From: Nemertoderma westbladi
Taxonomy: Eukaryota; Xenacoelomorpha; Nemertodermatida; Nemertodermatidae
Direction: 5' to 3'
Assembly (NCBI GenBank): GCA_032718475.1
Contig: JAUCBJ010003193.1
Coordinates: 1-34,513 of the forward strand
Length of the DNA stretch: 34,513 nt
In this document: piece by piece, positions 1-11,000 of the stretch
Layout of the letters: the number at the start of each line of letters is the position of its first letter
Position numbering within the stretch: position 1 is the stretch's first letter
Program-made: the position numbers and the translations under genes
The notes under the pieces: model-generated
What the model saw: the letters and a program-made list of their open reading frames with translations, nothing else
Database searches by the model: none
Told to the model about the DNA's origin: nothing

Positions 1-933
1 CCCAGTGAAAAATGCGCATGCGTATCGCGAGTGATTTTAAAGCGTCATGCGTTTTTATTGCGGCTCAATAAATAGCGATAAAACTCTTGTGATTCGCATG
101 TGAATCACATGTAAAATAGGGAAGCGATTCCACGCATGCGATTCACAACTTATTTTACGCATGTGATTCCATGCATGAAAATCGCATGCGAATCACACCT
201 CATTTAACGCTTATTTTACGCATGTTTTACACCATGAGAATATCATGCGTTAATTCCCATATGAATCGCATGTTTATAATTACACTAAAGATTATTAATT
301 AAAATAAAGTTGCCTATCAAGAAATAAATAGTTTTAAAATATAAAATTGATGAATACGAATTATCTAATATGGCTGTCGAATACAGAGATTATATTAATA
401 TATTTTATAGAATAGAAAATTATAGGGAATAGTTAAAAGTGTATCATGGTTATTCTAATCTATTTGTATTATCCTCTATATAACCAACCATTTCTAGTAT
501 TTATTCATACAGCATGTCTAATGTTCTAAGTCTAGAGAGTGTAATGTAATGTAATGTAATGTAATGTAAGGTAAGTACAGTAGGCAGATGATACGGAAGC
601 CCATAGTATCAAACAGTAGTGGAATAATCAACTACTGTATCATATTTTCTGTCACAAAGGTCTCAATATATTACACAAAACTCACAACCAGTAGATTTTT
701 GCAATATTTATGCGCCATGACGCTTGAAAGTCGCAAGTGAATCGCATGCGAGTTTTATGCGACTGAACGCAAGTTGTTGTGATTTTTATGCGACTTAACG
801 CAAGTTGTTGCGATATTTATGTGACATAACTCAAGTAAATCGCTTGCGTAAAGGTCGGGCCATAACTCTTGGGAATCACTTGAGATACGCCTGCGTTGCA
901 CGCTTGCGATACGCTTGCGCACTTTTCACTGGG
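1..933. mobile_element. MITE-like non-autonomous TIR element
   Basis: The first 33 bases and the reverse complement of 901-933 match at about 29 of 33 positions; both ends begin CCCAGTGAAAA. No coding sequence is visible inside. The left half is rich in variants of GCATGCGATTCAC and the right half in variants of CGCAAGTTGTTGCGAT, giving many short inverted repeats. A (TGTAA)5 tract lies at about 540-565. The left flank is outside the window, so the target duplication cannot be read. The right end directly abuts the 3' end of a LINE at 934. The superfamily is not assignable from the sequence alone. Confidence 0.7.
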
Positions 934-2190
934 TAGGATCGGCATGCTGCATTGCAGCTGCATTTTTAAGAATGCTGTGCCGGCTTGTCAACAAAATTGC
1001 ACCGCAACAACTCCCTATCACCCATGACATTTGCTAGATCATCCGCATCTTTAAGGCCAGTGTCCTTTAAGATGCGTCTCAAGAAAGTCATGGGCTGTCC
1101 ACCATGCTTATTCACTCCATGAGGCTGCCAAAGTACAAGATTATGCACTGGCTGGTCCTCACGGCGAAAGCAATGTCCTGCAAAGCGGAGGCGATTTTGT
1201 TCTAGTGTCAAGCTTGGGGGAACCAATGAGACACCTCCAATGTTATATAGTGTCTGGTTGGAGATGTGTGCATTGTACTTGACACAATGAACCCGGCGTA
1301 GCATTCTTGTGAATGTGCCATCCAGAGATTTGGTGTCCTCAGCAGTTAGAGCCCAGCATGGACTCCCGTAGAGGAGTACTGGAACTACTGCTGCTCTAAA
1401 TAATCGGACCTTAAGTTTCCGATTAATTCTCGGTGACTTCCAAATCCTGGAAAGCCTATTCAAGGCTGCCCATGCCTTTCCCTTACGTATTCGAAGGTCC
1501 TCACCTGACTTCCGGATCCATGATCCCAGGTAACAGAAGTCGTCCACATGCTCAAGCATACCATCCTTTGAGCTTATGCTCATCCGATCAGAGACTTGCT
1601 GAGGACTTTCAAAGTTAACGGTCAGAATTTTGGTCTTTCTGGAATTAATAAAAAGACCAACACTAGAAGCAGCATGTTCTAATGAGCTGAGGAGCCGTTG
1701 GGCTCCCTCTAATGATTCTGAGAGTACTCCTAATTCATCAGCAAAGTCTAGATCAGTTAGGTACTTGGCAGGATTTCCTCGACTTCTGGAGCCAGTAGGT
1801 GGAGTTATCATCACCCCATCATCTTTATGATGATCTAAGGACATGCGTAGAACATAGTCAACCACAATAATGAACAAGAATGGTGCAAGTGTGTCTCCTT
1901 GGAGGATGCCCCATAACACTTCAAATGGTTCTGTGTCACCGTCAACAGTAGACACAAATGTTGTCGAACCATCGTATACTGATCTGATTGCTGCAATAAT
2001 TTCATCAGGAATCCCATATAATGAAAGTATGCTGAACATACGTGAGCGAGAGACTGAATCAAAGGCCTTGAAGAAGTCAACAAAGATAACAGCCAGATGC
2101 CTGTCTTTCTTTTTTGATAATTCTTCAATTATCCTTCTAAGTGCCAAAATGGGCTCCATGGTCCCACGACCTTTACGGAATTTAGCTATC
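934..2190 (-). pseudogene. RTE-like non-LTR retrotransposon, 5'-truncated RT (copy 1)
   Basis: An open frame of about 408 codons on the - strand ends with TAA at 966-968. It encodes an RT palm and C-terminal region. Visible motifs are FRKGRGT near residue 5, motif A IFVDFFKAFD (Asp39), motif B GILQGDTLAP (98-100), motif C DLDFADEL (150-154), LGSWIR and the C-terminal RLRFAGHCFRRED block. The 3' UTR is only about 31 nt and ends at TAGGATC on the + strand. The N-terminal endonuclease and RT fingers are missing, because the frame runs into a minisatellite at about 2182. The motif C acidic pair reads FADE instead of FADD. The clade is inferred from C-terminal style and short 3' UTR; I-like or Nimb-like is possible. 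Confidence 0.8.
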
Positions 2191-3711
2191 ATGTGGGCTC
2201 GTGTTAGCTATCATGAGGGCTCGTGTTAGCTATAATTAGGGTTCGTGTTAGATATCATGAGGGCTCGTTTTAGGTTAGCTATCATGAGGGCTCGTGTTAG
2301 CTATCATGAGGGCTCGTGATAGTTATCATGAGGGCTCGTGATAGTTATCATGAGGGCTCGTGTTAGCTATCATGAGGGCTCGTGATAGTTATCATGAGGG
2401 CTCGTGTTAGCTATCATGAGGGCTCGTGATAGTTATCATGAGGGCTCGTGTTAGCTATCATGATGGCTCGTGTTAGCTATCATGAGGGCTCGAGTTTGCT
2501 ATCATGAGGGCTCGTGATAGTTATTATGAGTGCTCGCGATAGTTATCATGAGGGCTCGTGATAGTTATCATGAGGGCTCGTGTTAGCTATCATGAGGGCT
2601 CGTGATAGTTATCATGAGGGCTCGTGTTATCTATCATGAGGGCTCGTGATAGTTATCATGAGGGCTCGTGATAGTTATCATGAGGGCTCGTGTTAGCTAT
2701 CATGAGGGCTCGTGATAGTTATCATGAGGGCTCGTGATAGTTATCATGAGGGCTCGTGTTATCTATCATGAGGGCTCGTGATAGTTATCATGAGGGCTCG
2801 TGATAGTTATCATGAGGGCTCGTGATAGTTATCATGAGGGCTCGTGATAGTTATCATGAGGGCTCGTGTTAGCTATCATGAGGGCTCGTGATAGTTATCA
2901 TGAGGGCTCGTGATAGTTATCATGAGGGCTCGTGTTAGCTATCATGAGGGCTCGTGATAGTTATCATGAGGGCTCGTGATAGTTATCATGAGGGCTCGTG
3001 ATAGTTATCATGAGGGCTCGTGTTAGCTATCATGAGGGCTCGTGATAGTTATCATGAGGGCTCGTGATAGTTATCATGAGGGCTCGTGTTATCTGTCATG
3101 AGGGCTCGTGATAGTTATCATGGGGGCTCGTGATAGTTATCATGAGGGCTCGTGTTATCTATCATGAGGGCTCGTGATAGTTATCATGAGGGCTCGTGTT
3201 AATCTATCATGAGGGCTCGTGATAGTTATCATGAGGGCTCGTGTTATGCTATCATGAGGGCTCGTGATAGTTATCATGAGGGCTCGTGATAGTTATCATG
3301 AGGGCTCGTGATAGTTATCATGAGGGCTCGTGTTAGCTATCATGAGGGCTCGTGATAGTTATCATGAGGGCTCGTGATAGTTATCATGAGGGCTCGTGAT
3401 AGTTATCATGAGGGCTCGTGTTATCTATCATGAGGGCTCGCGATAGTTATCATGAGGGCTCGTGATAGTTATCATGAGGGCTCGTGTTATCTATCATGAG
3501 GGCTCGTGATAGTTATCATGAGGGCTCGTGATAGTTATCATGAGGGCTCGTGTTAGCTATCATGAGGGCTCATGATAGTTATCATGAGGGTGCGTGTTAT
3601 CTATCATGAGGGCTCGTGATAGTTATCATGAGGGCTCGTGTTAGCTATCATGAGGGCTCGTGATAGTTATCATGAGGGCTCGTGTTAGCTATCATGAGGG
3701 CTCGTGTAATT
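2182..3711. repeat. 22-bp minisatellite, about 69 units
   Basis: The unit is TTAGCTATCATGAGGGCTCG plus TG. A second common variant has ATAGTTATCATG at the start of the unit, so two linked positions differ. Units next to the RT (2182-2340) are mostly the TTAGC type, and the ATAGT type dominates further in. ATCATGAG and CTCGTGAT within each unit can pair into a hairpin (7 Watson-Crick pairs and one G-T). The first unit is read as part of the adjacent RT open frame. Confidence 0.95.
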
Positions 3712-4499
3712 ATATTAGAAAGTTATTTTGTTTCCCTTATGATGTAGGCCCCCTAGGCCTAAAAAAAAGAATTTTGTACTCCCCTTTACTTAATAAACGT
3801 TTCCCACTCCACGTTTAAATACTTCAGAACTCCTTGCCACCTATCCTAAAATTGATTGTCTTACTATAAATAATTATGCCTCCCCTCTTTGTATATTACT
3901 GTAGGCTATACTATTTATTTTTTTAGTAGAGAGAAATGTACAATATTTTATTCAGATTTGTCTGCATTATGTCACTTTTATCATCGGTACCTTAGAGTTA
4001 TACGGGCGATGTTTGACAGGAATAAAATGATATACAATATAATAATATAAACTGTAATATACAGTTGTAGTACCGGTATAGGCCTACTTTTTTACTTATT
4101 CTATTCAGTAAATCTCAGCAGTTACGATTTGGTAATTAATACTTGTCTATTTGTCCTATACTGTAAGTTTTGTTAAGGCCTAAACTGTATAACTCGATAT
4201 GTTGTACAGGGAATGTTCATTAGCCATGCATTACTTACAAAGTATTTACTTGAGTTTGATTGGATAGAGAGACAAAGAGATATTATATTGTACATATATT
4301 ACATCGCCAACAGGCACGGTCGCACACTATGTGGCCACGCCCACCTTAAAGGCATAAGGAACTAATATTGAGCTTTATCGACCACGCCCATTTCTAGCTG
4401 CTGTTAGAAACCTATATCGACCCCACATAATGCTGTACTGTACCTACAGGTATGACTACCGTACTACTGTATATATAGAATTGAAACACGGAATACAAA
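3712..4499. other. AT-rich intergenic DNA, no gene seen
   Basis: I see no coding or RNA gene. There are two copies of the palindrome TAGGCCTA (3754 and 4079), and CCACGCCC-type motifs near 4333 and 4383. Confidence 0.5.
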
Positions 4500-4621
4500 G
4501 GGTTACTAAAGTCCGTATTCGTATGCATACGATAATTATCGTATTTGCCTATCGTATTTGTATCAATCGTATTTCAATCAATCGTATATGCGCTACTCCT
4601 GTTACATTTCACCGCCTGCTT
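4500..4621 (+). repeat. Left arm of a 2.1-kb-spaced inverted repeat
   Basis: This segment matches the reverse complement of 6524-6632. Shared blocks include CTAAAGTCCGTATT, ATCGTATTTG (repeated), ATCAATC and CTCCTGTTAC. There are several small indels. It may be one terminal arm of a composite element that encloses the RT fragment at 4757-5258 and the SINE-like sequence at 5963-6030. Confidence 0.65.
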
Positions 4622-4756
4622 ACTACACTATGTACTACTACTACTACTACTGTATACAGTGTATAGTCGGCCTGCTGCACTTAAAATACACATTGAGATG
4701 CTATGCTGGCTTAACAAAAACATTTTTGCCACCACCATGCAATCCACATCGACATG

Positions 4757-5258
4757 CTCCAATGCTGCGTGCATTAAGAATTATATGACGGCTTATCAAC
4801 AAATTTGCACCGCCACAACTCCCTATCCCCCATGACTTTCGCGAGATTATCTGCATCTTCAAGGCCAGTTCAGAGGCGTCTTCAAGAAAGTCCTCCATGC
4901 TTAGTTTCTCAATGAGTCTGCCACCCAGCACAAGATTGTGCACAGACTGGTCCTCACAGCGAAAATAACGCCCTGCAAAGCGGAGGCGACTTTGTTCTAG
5001 TGTCAAGCTTGGGGGAACCAATGAGACACCTCCAATGTTATATAGTGTCTGGTTGGAGATGTGTGCATTGTACTGTACTTGACACAATGAACCCGGCGTA
5101 GCATTCTTGTGAATGTGCCATCCAGAGATTTGGTATCCTCAGCAGTTAGAGCCCAGCATTGACTCCCATAAAGGAGTACTGGAACTGCTGCTGCTCTAAA
5201 TAATCGGACCGATGAATCCGATGAATTCTGTGTGACTTCCAAATCCTGGAAAGTCCAT
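4757..5258 (-). pseudogene. RTE-like RT fragment (copy 2)
   Basis: Homologous to the 3' part of the RT at 934-2190 and in the same orientation. It covers the thumb and C-terminal region (PVLLYGSQCWALTAEDT, TLEQSRLRFAGRYF). The stretch 4985-5130 is nearly identical to copy 1, while the flanks of the fragment are more diverged and carry deletions. A small TGTAC duplication near 5075 shifts the frame, so the reading is split between two frames. It is non-functional. Confidence 0.8.
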
Positions 5259-5962
5259 TCAATGAGCTTACCATTCACCTGCTTAGCACAACTTAGGACC
5301 TGGTTCTGATTAGTTACTTTAACCTTTTACCGAACATTAGAATTCCTTTAAATACTGTTTCAATATTCAGTACATGGAGGAGTGCACTCTCAATGGCATT
5401 ATTGCATCTTACTCTATTTTGTTCAGTGGCGTTACCGAGTAAATTTATTGCTTGAAGGTTTATTGTGGGGGGGGGGGGGGGGGGGGGGGAGGTGGCTGGC
5501 TAGGCTAGACTATGCCCCGACCTTTTGTATGTCAATATATCCATACAAAAAGCATTAGTAGTGATTAGATTAGCTTACGGCATTACCAATCATTGCTTTG
5601 CTACAGACCAGTTATTCCGTTTACGATGTCTTTCCCTACTACAATAATATTTACAGAATTAATAATATTTTTTTGCATTAAATATTATTGCACCATTCCC
5701 TGCCACTGCAATGAGTGTCTCATCATTAATTACACATTTATCACCACTATCCTCTACATACCTACTGCAACTTCGTTTCGTACATTCGTACCCACGCCAT
5801 TTTGTAGACTGTAGTACGAGCTGCTGGGCGAACCGCTAACGGCCAAGTACTGTTGTAGGGTTGAGCACAGTGGCAGCATATGATGGTATTGACAGATGGG
5901 AGGCCATGAGGAGGTCAATTGCGGACATACCAGGTATCAGGTAGTATTTATTTTACTTTTAC
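5259..5962. other. No gene seen; 23-base poly-G tract
   Basis: AT-rich sequence without a recognisable gene. An uninterrupted run of 23 G lies at 5467-5489. Confidence 0.6.
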
Positions 5963-6030
5963 CTGAGCCGCTAGCTGAATGGTTAGAGCGTTGGTTAGAC
6001 TTTCAACCCAGAGGTCACCAGTTCGATCCC
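5963..6030 (+). repeat. tRNA-derived SINE-like head or tRNA relic
   Basis: A box A-like TAGCTGAATGGTTAGAGCG is followed about 35 nt later by a box B-like AGTTCGATCCC, in the order and spacing of an RNA polymerase III promoter. The acceptor and T-stem halves do not pair well, so this is not a functional tRNA gene. No tail or target duplication was identified. Confidence 0.45.
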
Positions 6031-6523
6031 ACCTGGACGTCATTGTCGACTTTGCTAAAGATTATGCCCAACAGAAAGTTGGAATAATATGAAACCACTC
6101 ATTCACCCATTACACCAATAATAATAAATTATAAAGGATAGTAAATACAAAATCTTACTTACCCACAGTACATGAGACTAGTGCTACGTGAGATATTTCA
6201 ACAAAAAATAAAAAAGCTCAGATTCGCTTTGCTATTGGTTTACAGTTTTTGGTTAGCCTCCCCCTTATTGGCTTAGATAAATCCAGGATGCGTCAATGCG
6301 TAATACAAAACAATAGTTTTATATTAATGAAAAGTAGGCCTACTGTATTACAAAAAGTTGATGTGTAGGTACCGTATTGGGTACAACCTTGACACAAATG
6401 ATGTTAGATGACCTGGCATTAGTCACTGTCTAGTGGATAGCCGCCGCTACTGGATGCTTCTCCCCATCCACTTAATCGCAGGTTAAAGTAGGCCTAACCA
6501 ATCATAACAAGTTCTAGGAAGTG
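6031..6523. other. No gene seen
   Basis: AT-rich sequence with two TAGGCCTA palindromes (6335 and 6489). No coding or RNA feature is supported. Confidence 0.5.
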
Positions 6524-6632
6524 CTAAGCTGGTGACGTGTAACAGGAGCAGCACCCATAGGATTGATCCAAATACGATAGCAAATACGATAGCTGTTATA
6601 TGCATAAACTAATACGGACTTTAGTTTAACCC
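6524..6632 (-). repeat. Right arm of a 2.1-kb-spaced inverted repeat
   Basis: Reverse complement partner of 4500-4621. The aligned core runs from GGGTTAAACTAAAGTCCG through CTCCTGTTACACGTCACC when read on the - strand. No clear target duplication is visible outside the arms. Confidence 0.65.
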
Positions 6633-6740
6633 AATACAAAACAATTTCGAGAAATTTCGTTATTAATTAAAGTGGTAATAAACAATAATTATTGCGAAAA
6701 TCCGATTGAATCCAAATAAATATTCGTAAAGACAGAAGCG

Positions 6741-7061
6741 CAGTAGCAGCACTGTAGCAGTACAGTAGCAGTACAGTAGCAGTACAGTAGCAGTACTAAC
6801 AGTAGCAGTACTGTAGCAGTACTGTAGCAGTACAGTAGCAGTACAGTAGCAGTACAGTAGCAGTACAGTAGCAGTACAGTAGCAGTACAGTAGCAGTACA
6901 GTAGCAGTACAGTAGCAGTACAGTATCAGTACAGTAGCAGTACAGTAGCAGTACAGTAGCATTAGTACAGCGCTGTACAGTACAGTAGCATTAGTACAGC
7001 GCAGTAGCAGTACAGTAGTAACAGAAGTAGCAGTACAGTAGCATTAGTACAGCGCTGTACA
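6741..7061. repeat. 11-bp minisatellite (CAGTAGCAGTA)n
   Basis: A tandem array of CAGTAGCAGTA with small interruptions. It is cleanest from 6741 to 6960 and degenerates to 7061, where GCGCTGTAC variants appear. The long open frames here are only a consequence of the repeat and show a period of 11 residues. Confidence 0.9.
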
Positions 7062-7976
7062 GTACGATAGTGAAATAGAAAAAACGCATAATTAATTATT
7101 GAAACCACGTCAAAGTAAAACTCGCGTGCAAAACCGCTATAAATATCACTGTCTTTCAATGCCATCATGTTGAAAATCCGCATTGCAAAGTCATAAAACA
7201 ACATCCAAACAACCCCTGATCAAACCATAACCACTATTTAATCTTATTAGTTTTTCATCCTTTTAAATTTTTGGGAAAATTAACCAACAGTAACTACAGT
7301 AGTTACCTGTCAGACAACAACTACCAATATTTAATTTAATTATCAAATAAGAAATCAAAAATTTAGGTAAAGGTAATTTGAACGATGCACAACGTTCAAA
7401 ATGCAAAGTATTTTTCTTAATGAAATGTAAATTTTTACTCTTTGCAGTCCATAAACTGTAGTTATCATCACACCTATGTATTTCAGAATGAATTGCAGTA
7501 GGCCTACAGTATGTATGCAATTTAGTGAAAGAAGCATGTCACAGAGATACTGTAGGTTAGAGGAGCCGAAACACTAAACTATAGAGTTAATTTAAGACAT
7601 TCAGTAACTTAGAGCCTTACGTAGAGAAATACAGTAGTAAATAAAATATAGGCCCAGTGTCTGGCATGTCCGATATTGAGATATTGTTGTAAACAATTCT
7701 GCAATTACTGAATTAGGCCTAACAATTTAACAGGTTTAAACATTTTCCTCTGTTGGTAACACCAGCACATGCTCAGGCAGTCAGGGCTCAGGGACAGATG
7801 ACAGAGAGAGGATTACACATCCTACTTCACCTGAGGCTGAGACTGCAGGACTGTGCTGCTGTGAGAGGACATCGGCTAGCAGAGTCAGAGAGTTGAAAGT
7901 TCGTCGTTAACATACAGCTGTACCAGTGTACAGAGGACATTAGAGAGTTTCCGAGTTTGACCTGGAAAAAACTAAG
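7062..7976 (+). promoter_or_regulatory. Probable 5' flank and 5' UTR of NDUFS3
   Basis: This stretch precedes the first NDUFS3 coding exon. The last 230 bases are less AT-rich than the sequence before them and are the likeliest promoter and 5' UTR region. I see no TATA box that I would defend and no transcription start motif. Assignment is by position only. Confidence 0.3.
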
Positions 7977-8001
7977 ATGAATTTTGGGCGTTTGATTTCC
8001 A
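7977..8001 (+). CDS. NDUFS3: NDUFS3 coding exon 1
   Basis: ATG at 7977 encodes MNFGRLIS plus the first base of the next codon. The donor GTGAGTGAG follows at 8002. Phase 1 matches the acceptor at 11430-11431. An alternative upstream or downstream first exon cannot be excluded without RNA data. Confidence 0.65.
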
Positions 8002-11000
8002 GTGAGTGAGTAGGCCTATACACTAACAACTAACACAATACATGGTACATTAGGTACATTACATTTACATAGGCTTATGATAGGCCTACCGGCAGACCGG
8101 TACCGGTCAGCCGGTACTGACAGGCGGTACTGCAATTGCAAAGAACTACCTGACTGTGAGGCTTATGATAGGCCTACCGGCAGACCGGTACCGGTACCGG
8201 TCAGCCGGTACTGACAGGCGGTACCGGTACTGCAATTGCAAAGAACTACCTGACTGTGACTACACCAGTACACATTATCATTTTATTTAGTAGGCCTACC
8301 GGCTGACCGGTATGCCTAGTTTTATAAATTATCTGGAGCTGCTGATTGCTGAGTTACGACAAGCAGACAAGGCTGCAAGGGGGTTTTGGGTTTACGGGGT
8401 ATATCTGTTGGTACTGTCTGACTGTGAATCTTTCTATTGTTATTTCGTATTTGCTGACGACATTGTTGTAATTGCCGAATGTGAATCAAATTACATCAAA
8501 GTCTGGTTATCTTGGAATGGAACACTAGGCCTACTGCAGTACTGCTGTACTGTCAGACTGTATGTCAGTATGTAATGCATTGGTGCCTTAAGTCAATCTA
8601 TATAAATCGATGAATCGATAAATCTACCGGCTGACCGGTAACATTGTTAGGCCTATTTTAAGAGTTAATCAGACTGACAGATAGGGCGAAGGGAGTGATC
8701 CCAGGACAGCACTCAACAGCAGCACACAATTATTTTACAATCTGACAATGGTACGAGTAGGCCCTACGTGTAACCTGATGTCATCACCTGGTACACGCAC
8801 ACCGAGTGAGTACACTCTCAACGGTTCTATTCTAGAACTCAAGGAGAGTTGTAAGGACCTAGGTATTATCGTTACCAAAAATCTGCGTTTCAGCAAATAC
8901 TGCAGCCAACAAGTATCCAAGGCGTATAAAATGTGCAATATAATATTTAGGTGCTTCCACACTTCTAATGTCAACGTACTTATTACGGCTTATAAGGCGT
9001 ATGTTCGCCCACTGCTAGAGTACTGTACCGTGGTTTGGTCTCCTCACCAAATTTTTAATATAAAATTGGTTGAGCGCGTCCAACGATATTTCACCAGACG
9101 ATTGTTTTCAAGATGTCAGTTAACACACATAGATAACAGTTACTCTAATAGATTAATACACTTGAAACTCCAACCATTAGAAGTTAGGCGAATTATTTTT
9201 GATATCCGTATGGTTTATAATATTTGTCACAATAACATTGACCTTCATTTTAACGATTTTTCTCGCATGTGCAACGGCAAGGTTTGCGAGGCCATAACAG
9301 GAAACTGTTTGCTCAGCCTAGCAGGCTAGTCGTTGTCAGAAATCGTTTTGCTAGCCGCATAGTATCCGTGTGGAATTCCTTGCCCTCAGATGCCGTTAAT
9401 GCACGTAATTTGTATATTTTTAATTGCCATATACGTCATATTGATTTTAGTCACTTGTGTCATTTTGTTTAAATAAGCACACATTATACCCCGCCTCGTA
9501 TTTTGATTTGATTTTGATTTTTTTTATATTTTCTCTGTTCATAATGACTGACCGTGTTTTACCATTTTATTTTTTTAGTTTGCAATATTTTTACTTAATT
9601 CCAATAGAGATACGCTCGTAAGTGCAACATTGCCTGGGTTATCTTCTCCCTCCATACATATAATTGTTTAATTAAAGGTCTAATTCAATTTCATTTTGTG
9701 AATATGTATGTCATTAAGATTAATTTTAAATAATTAATTATTTTATTTGTCGGTGCAATTATTTGGAGTGCAATTACATTACATTACATTACAGTGCAGC
9801 AGTGATGTCTACTGGTCTATCAGTCTATTCCTATTGCAGTATTGATGTATTGTTAATCTAATCAAGTACCGTAATTCGGGGTGACTTGATACATTGCAGC
9901 ATTGAGGTGACTTGATACAGCAAGTTATACTTTTTTTCTTTAACGGATTGTGGGTGATTGCGTGATGTTATGATAAAAATTGAAATATTAGAAGATGTCT
10001 GAATAAATTGTCTATCAAATAGTAAAATAAATTTTGTCATTGCTTCGCATTTGTGATCACTAGAGCCAAGAATGCATTGTTCAAAAATTCACTTTTTTTT
10101 TCAATGTCAAAATATAGGTCGAATTTTTGACAATTTGGGTTAATGTTGTTCAAAAATTATTTTTACAGATGCTAATAGATGGGTTTGAATATTATGATCC
10201 TAAAAAAAATTTACAAATTTTCATATGTATTGGGGGTGGAGTGCCCGTTTTTTGAAAGTGTGTCTCAAAATGGGGTGACTTGATACATATATACGGTATA
10301 TTGGAGGCGAAAATGTTCTGATACCTGTGACTACTGTGACTTAAACGTTGATTTTGCAAAATTTGTGCTTAAATTCATTGTTTTAGTTTCAAGTTTTTTC
10401 TAAAATGTTTTGTCTTACTTACTGGTGTCAGGATGTCACTATACAATGAAGGTCTTTTTCGTTATTAAAGTGCAATTTAACTTGTTAAATAAGAAATATT
10501 TTGCCATAAAAAATGGAGTTATTTTTAATTTTAGCCATAATTTTATATCACCGTTAGGTGGGGACTTCGTTCTTTTTTTACAATTTCCAAAATGTATCAA
10601 GTCACCCCCACAGCCTACAACATGATCCAAACTCATTCACAGAGTGGTATTATTGCGGAAAATTGGCTTGTGTATCAAGTCACCCCGTTATGTGGGGTGA
10701 CTTGATACAGCTGGTTTTTACGAAAAAAACACCACTAGACTAAGCACCTGAAATAGTGCTTTAGTCTAGTGGTGTAGTACTCATCCGACTATAAAATTTT
10801 CTTTTTATTCCATCTGTGTAGGATAAAAACTTCAGAAGATATTCACAGTTAAAGGCAAAAACTGTATCAAGTCACCCCGAATTACGGTACCGGTACAGAA
10901 GTATCAGGCTGTCAGAGCAGAGCAGCAGAGTAGGCTATAGATTTATACATAGGCCTAGTACAAGTAAGTACATATACATACCGTTACCTAGCAACCTAGA

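Noticed and set aside
2182-3711. CRISPR-like array
   Set aside because: The units are contiguous with no unique spacers, and the context is an animal genome; it is a minisatellite.
6663-6962. Tyr/Cys/Leu-rich open frame on the - strand
   Set aside because: The translation just follows the 11-bp minisatellite.
8312-8575. Possible RT fragment with [10 protein letters not shown]
   Set aside because: A YADD-like box is present, but no neighbouring RT motif supports it and its spacing to the CR1-like piece at 8748 is wrong. Left out as too weak.
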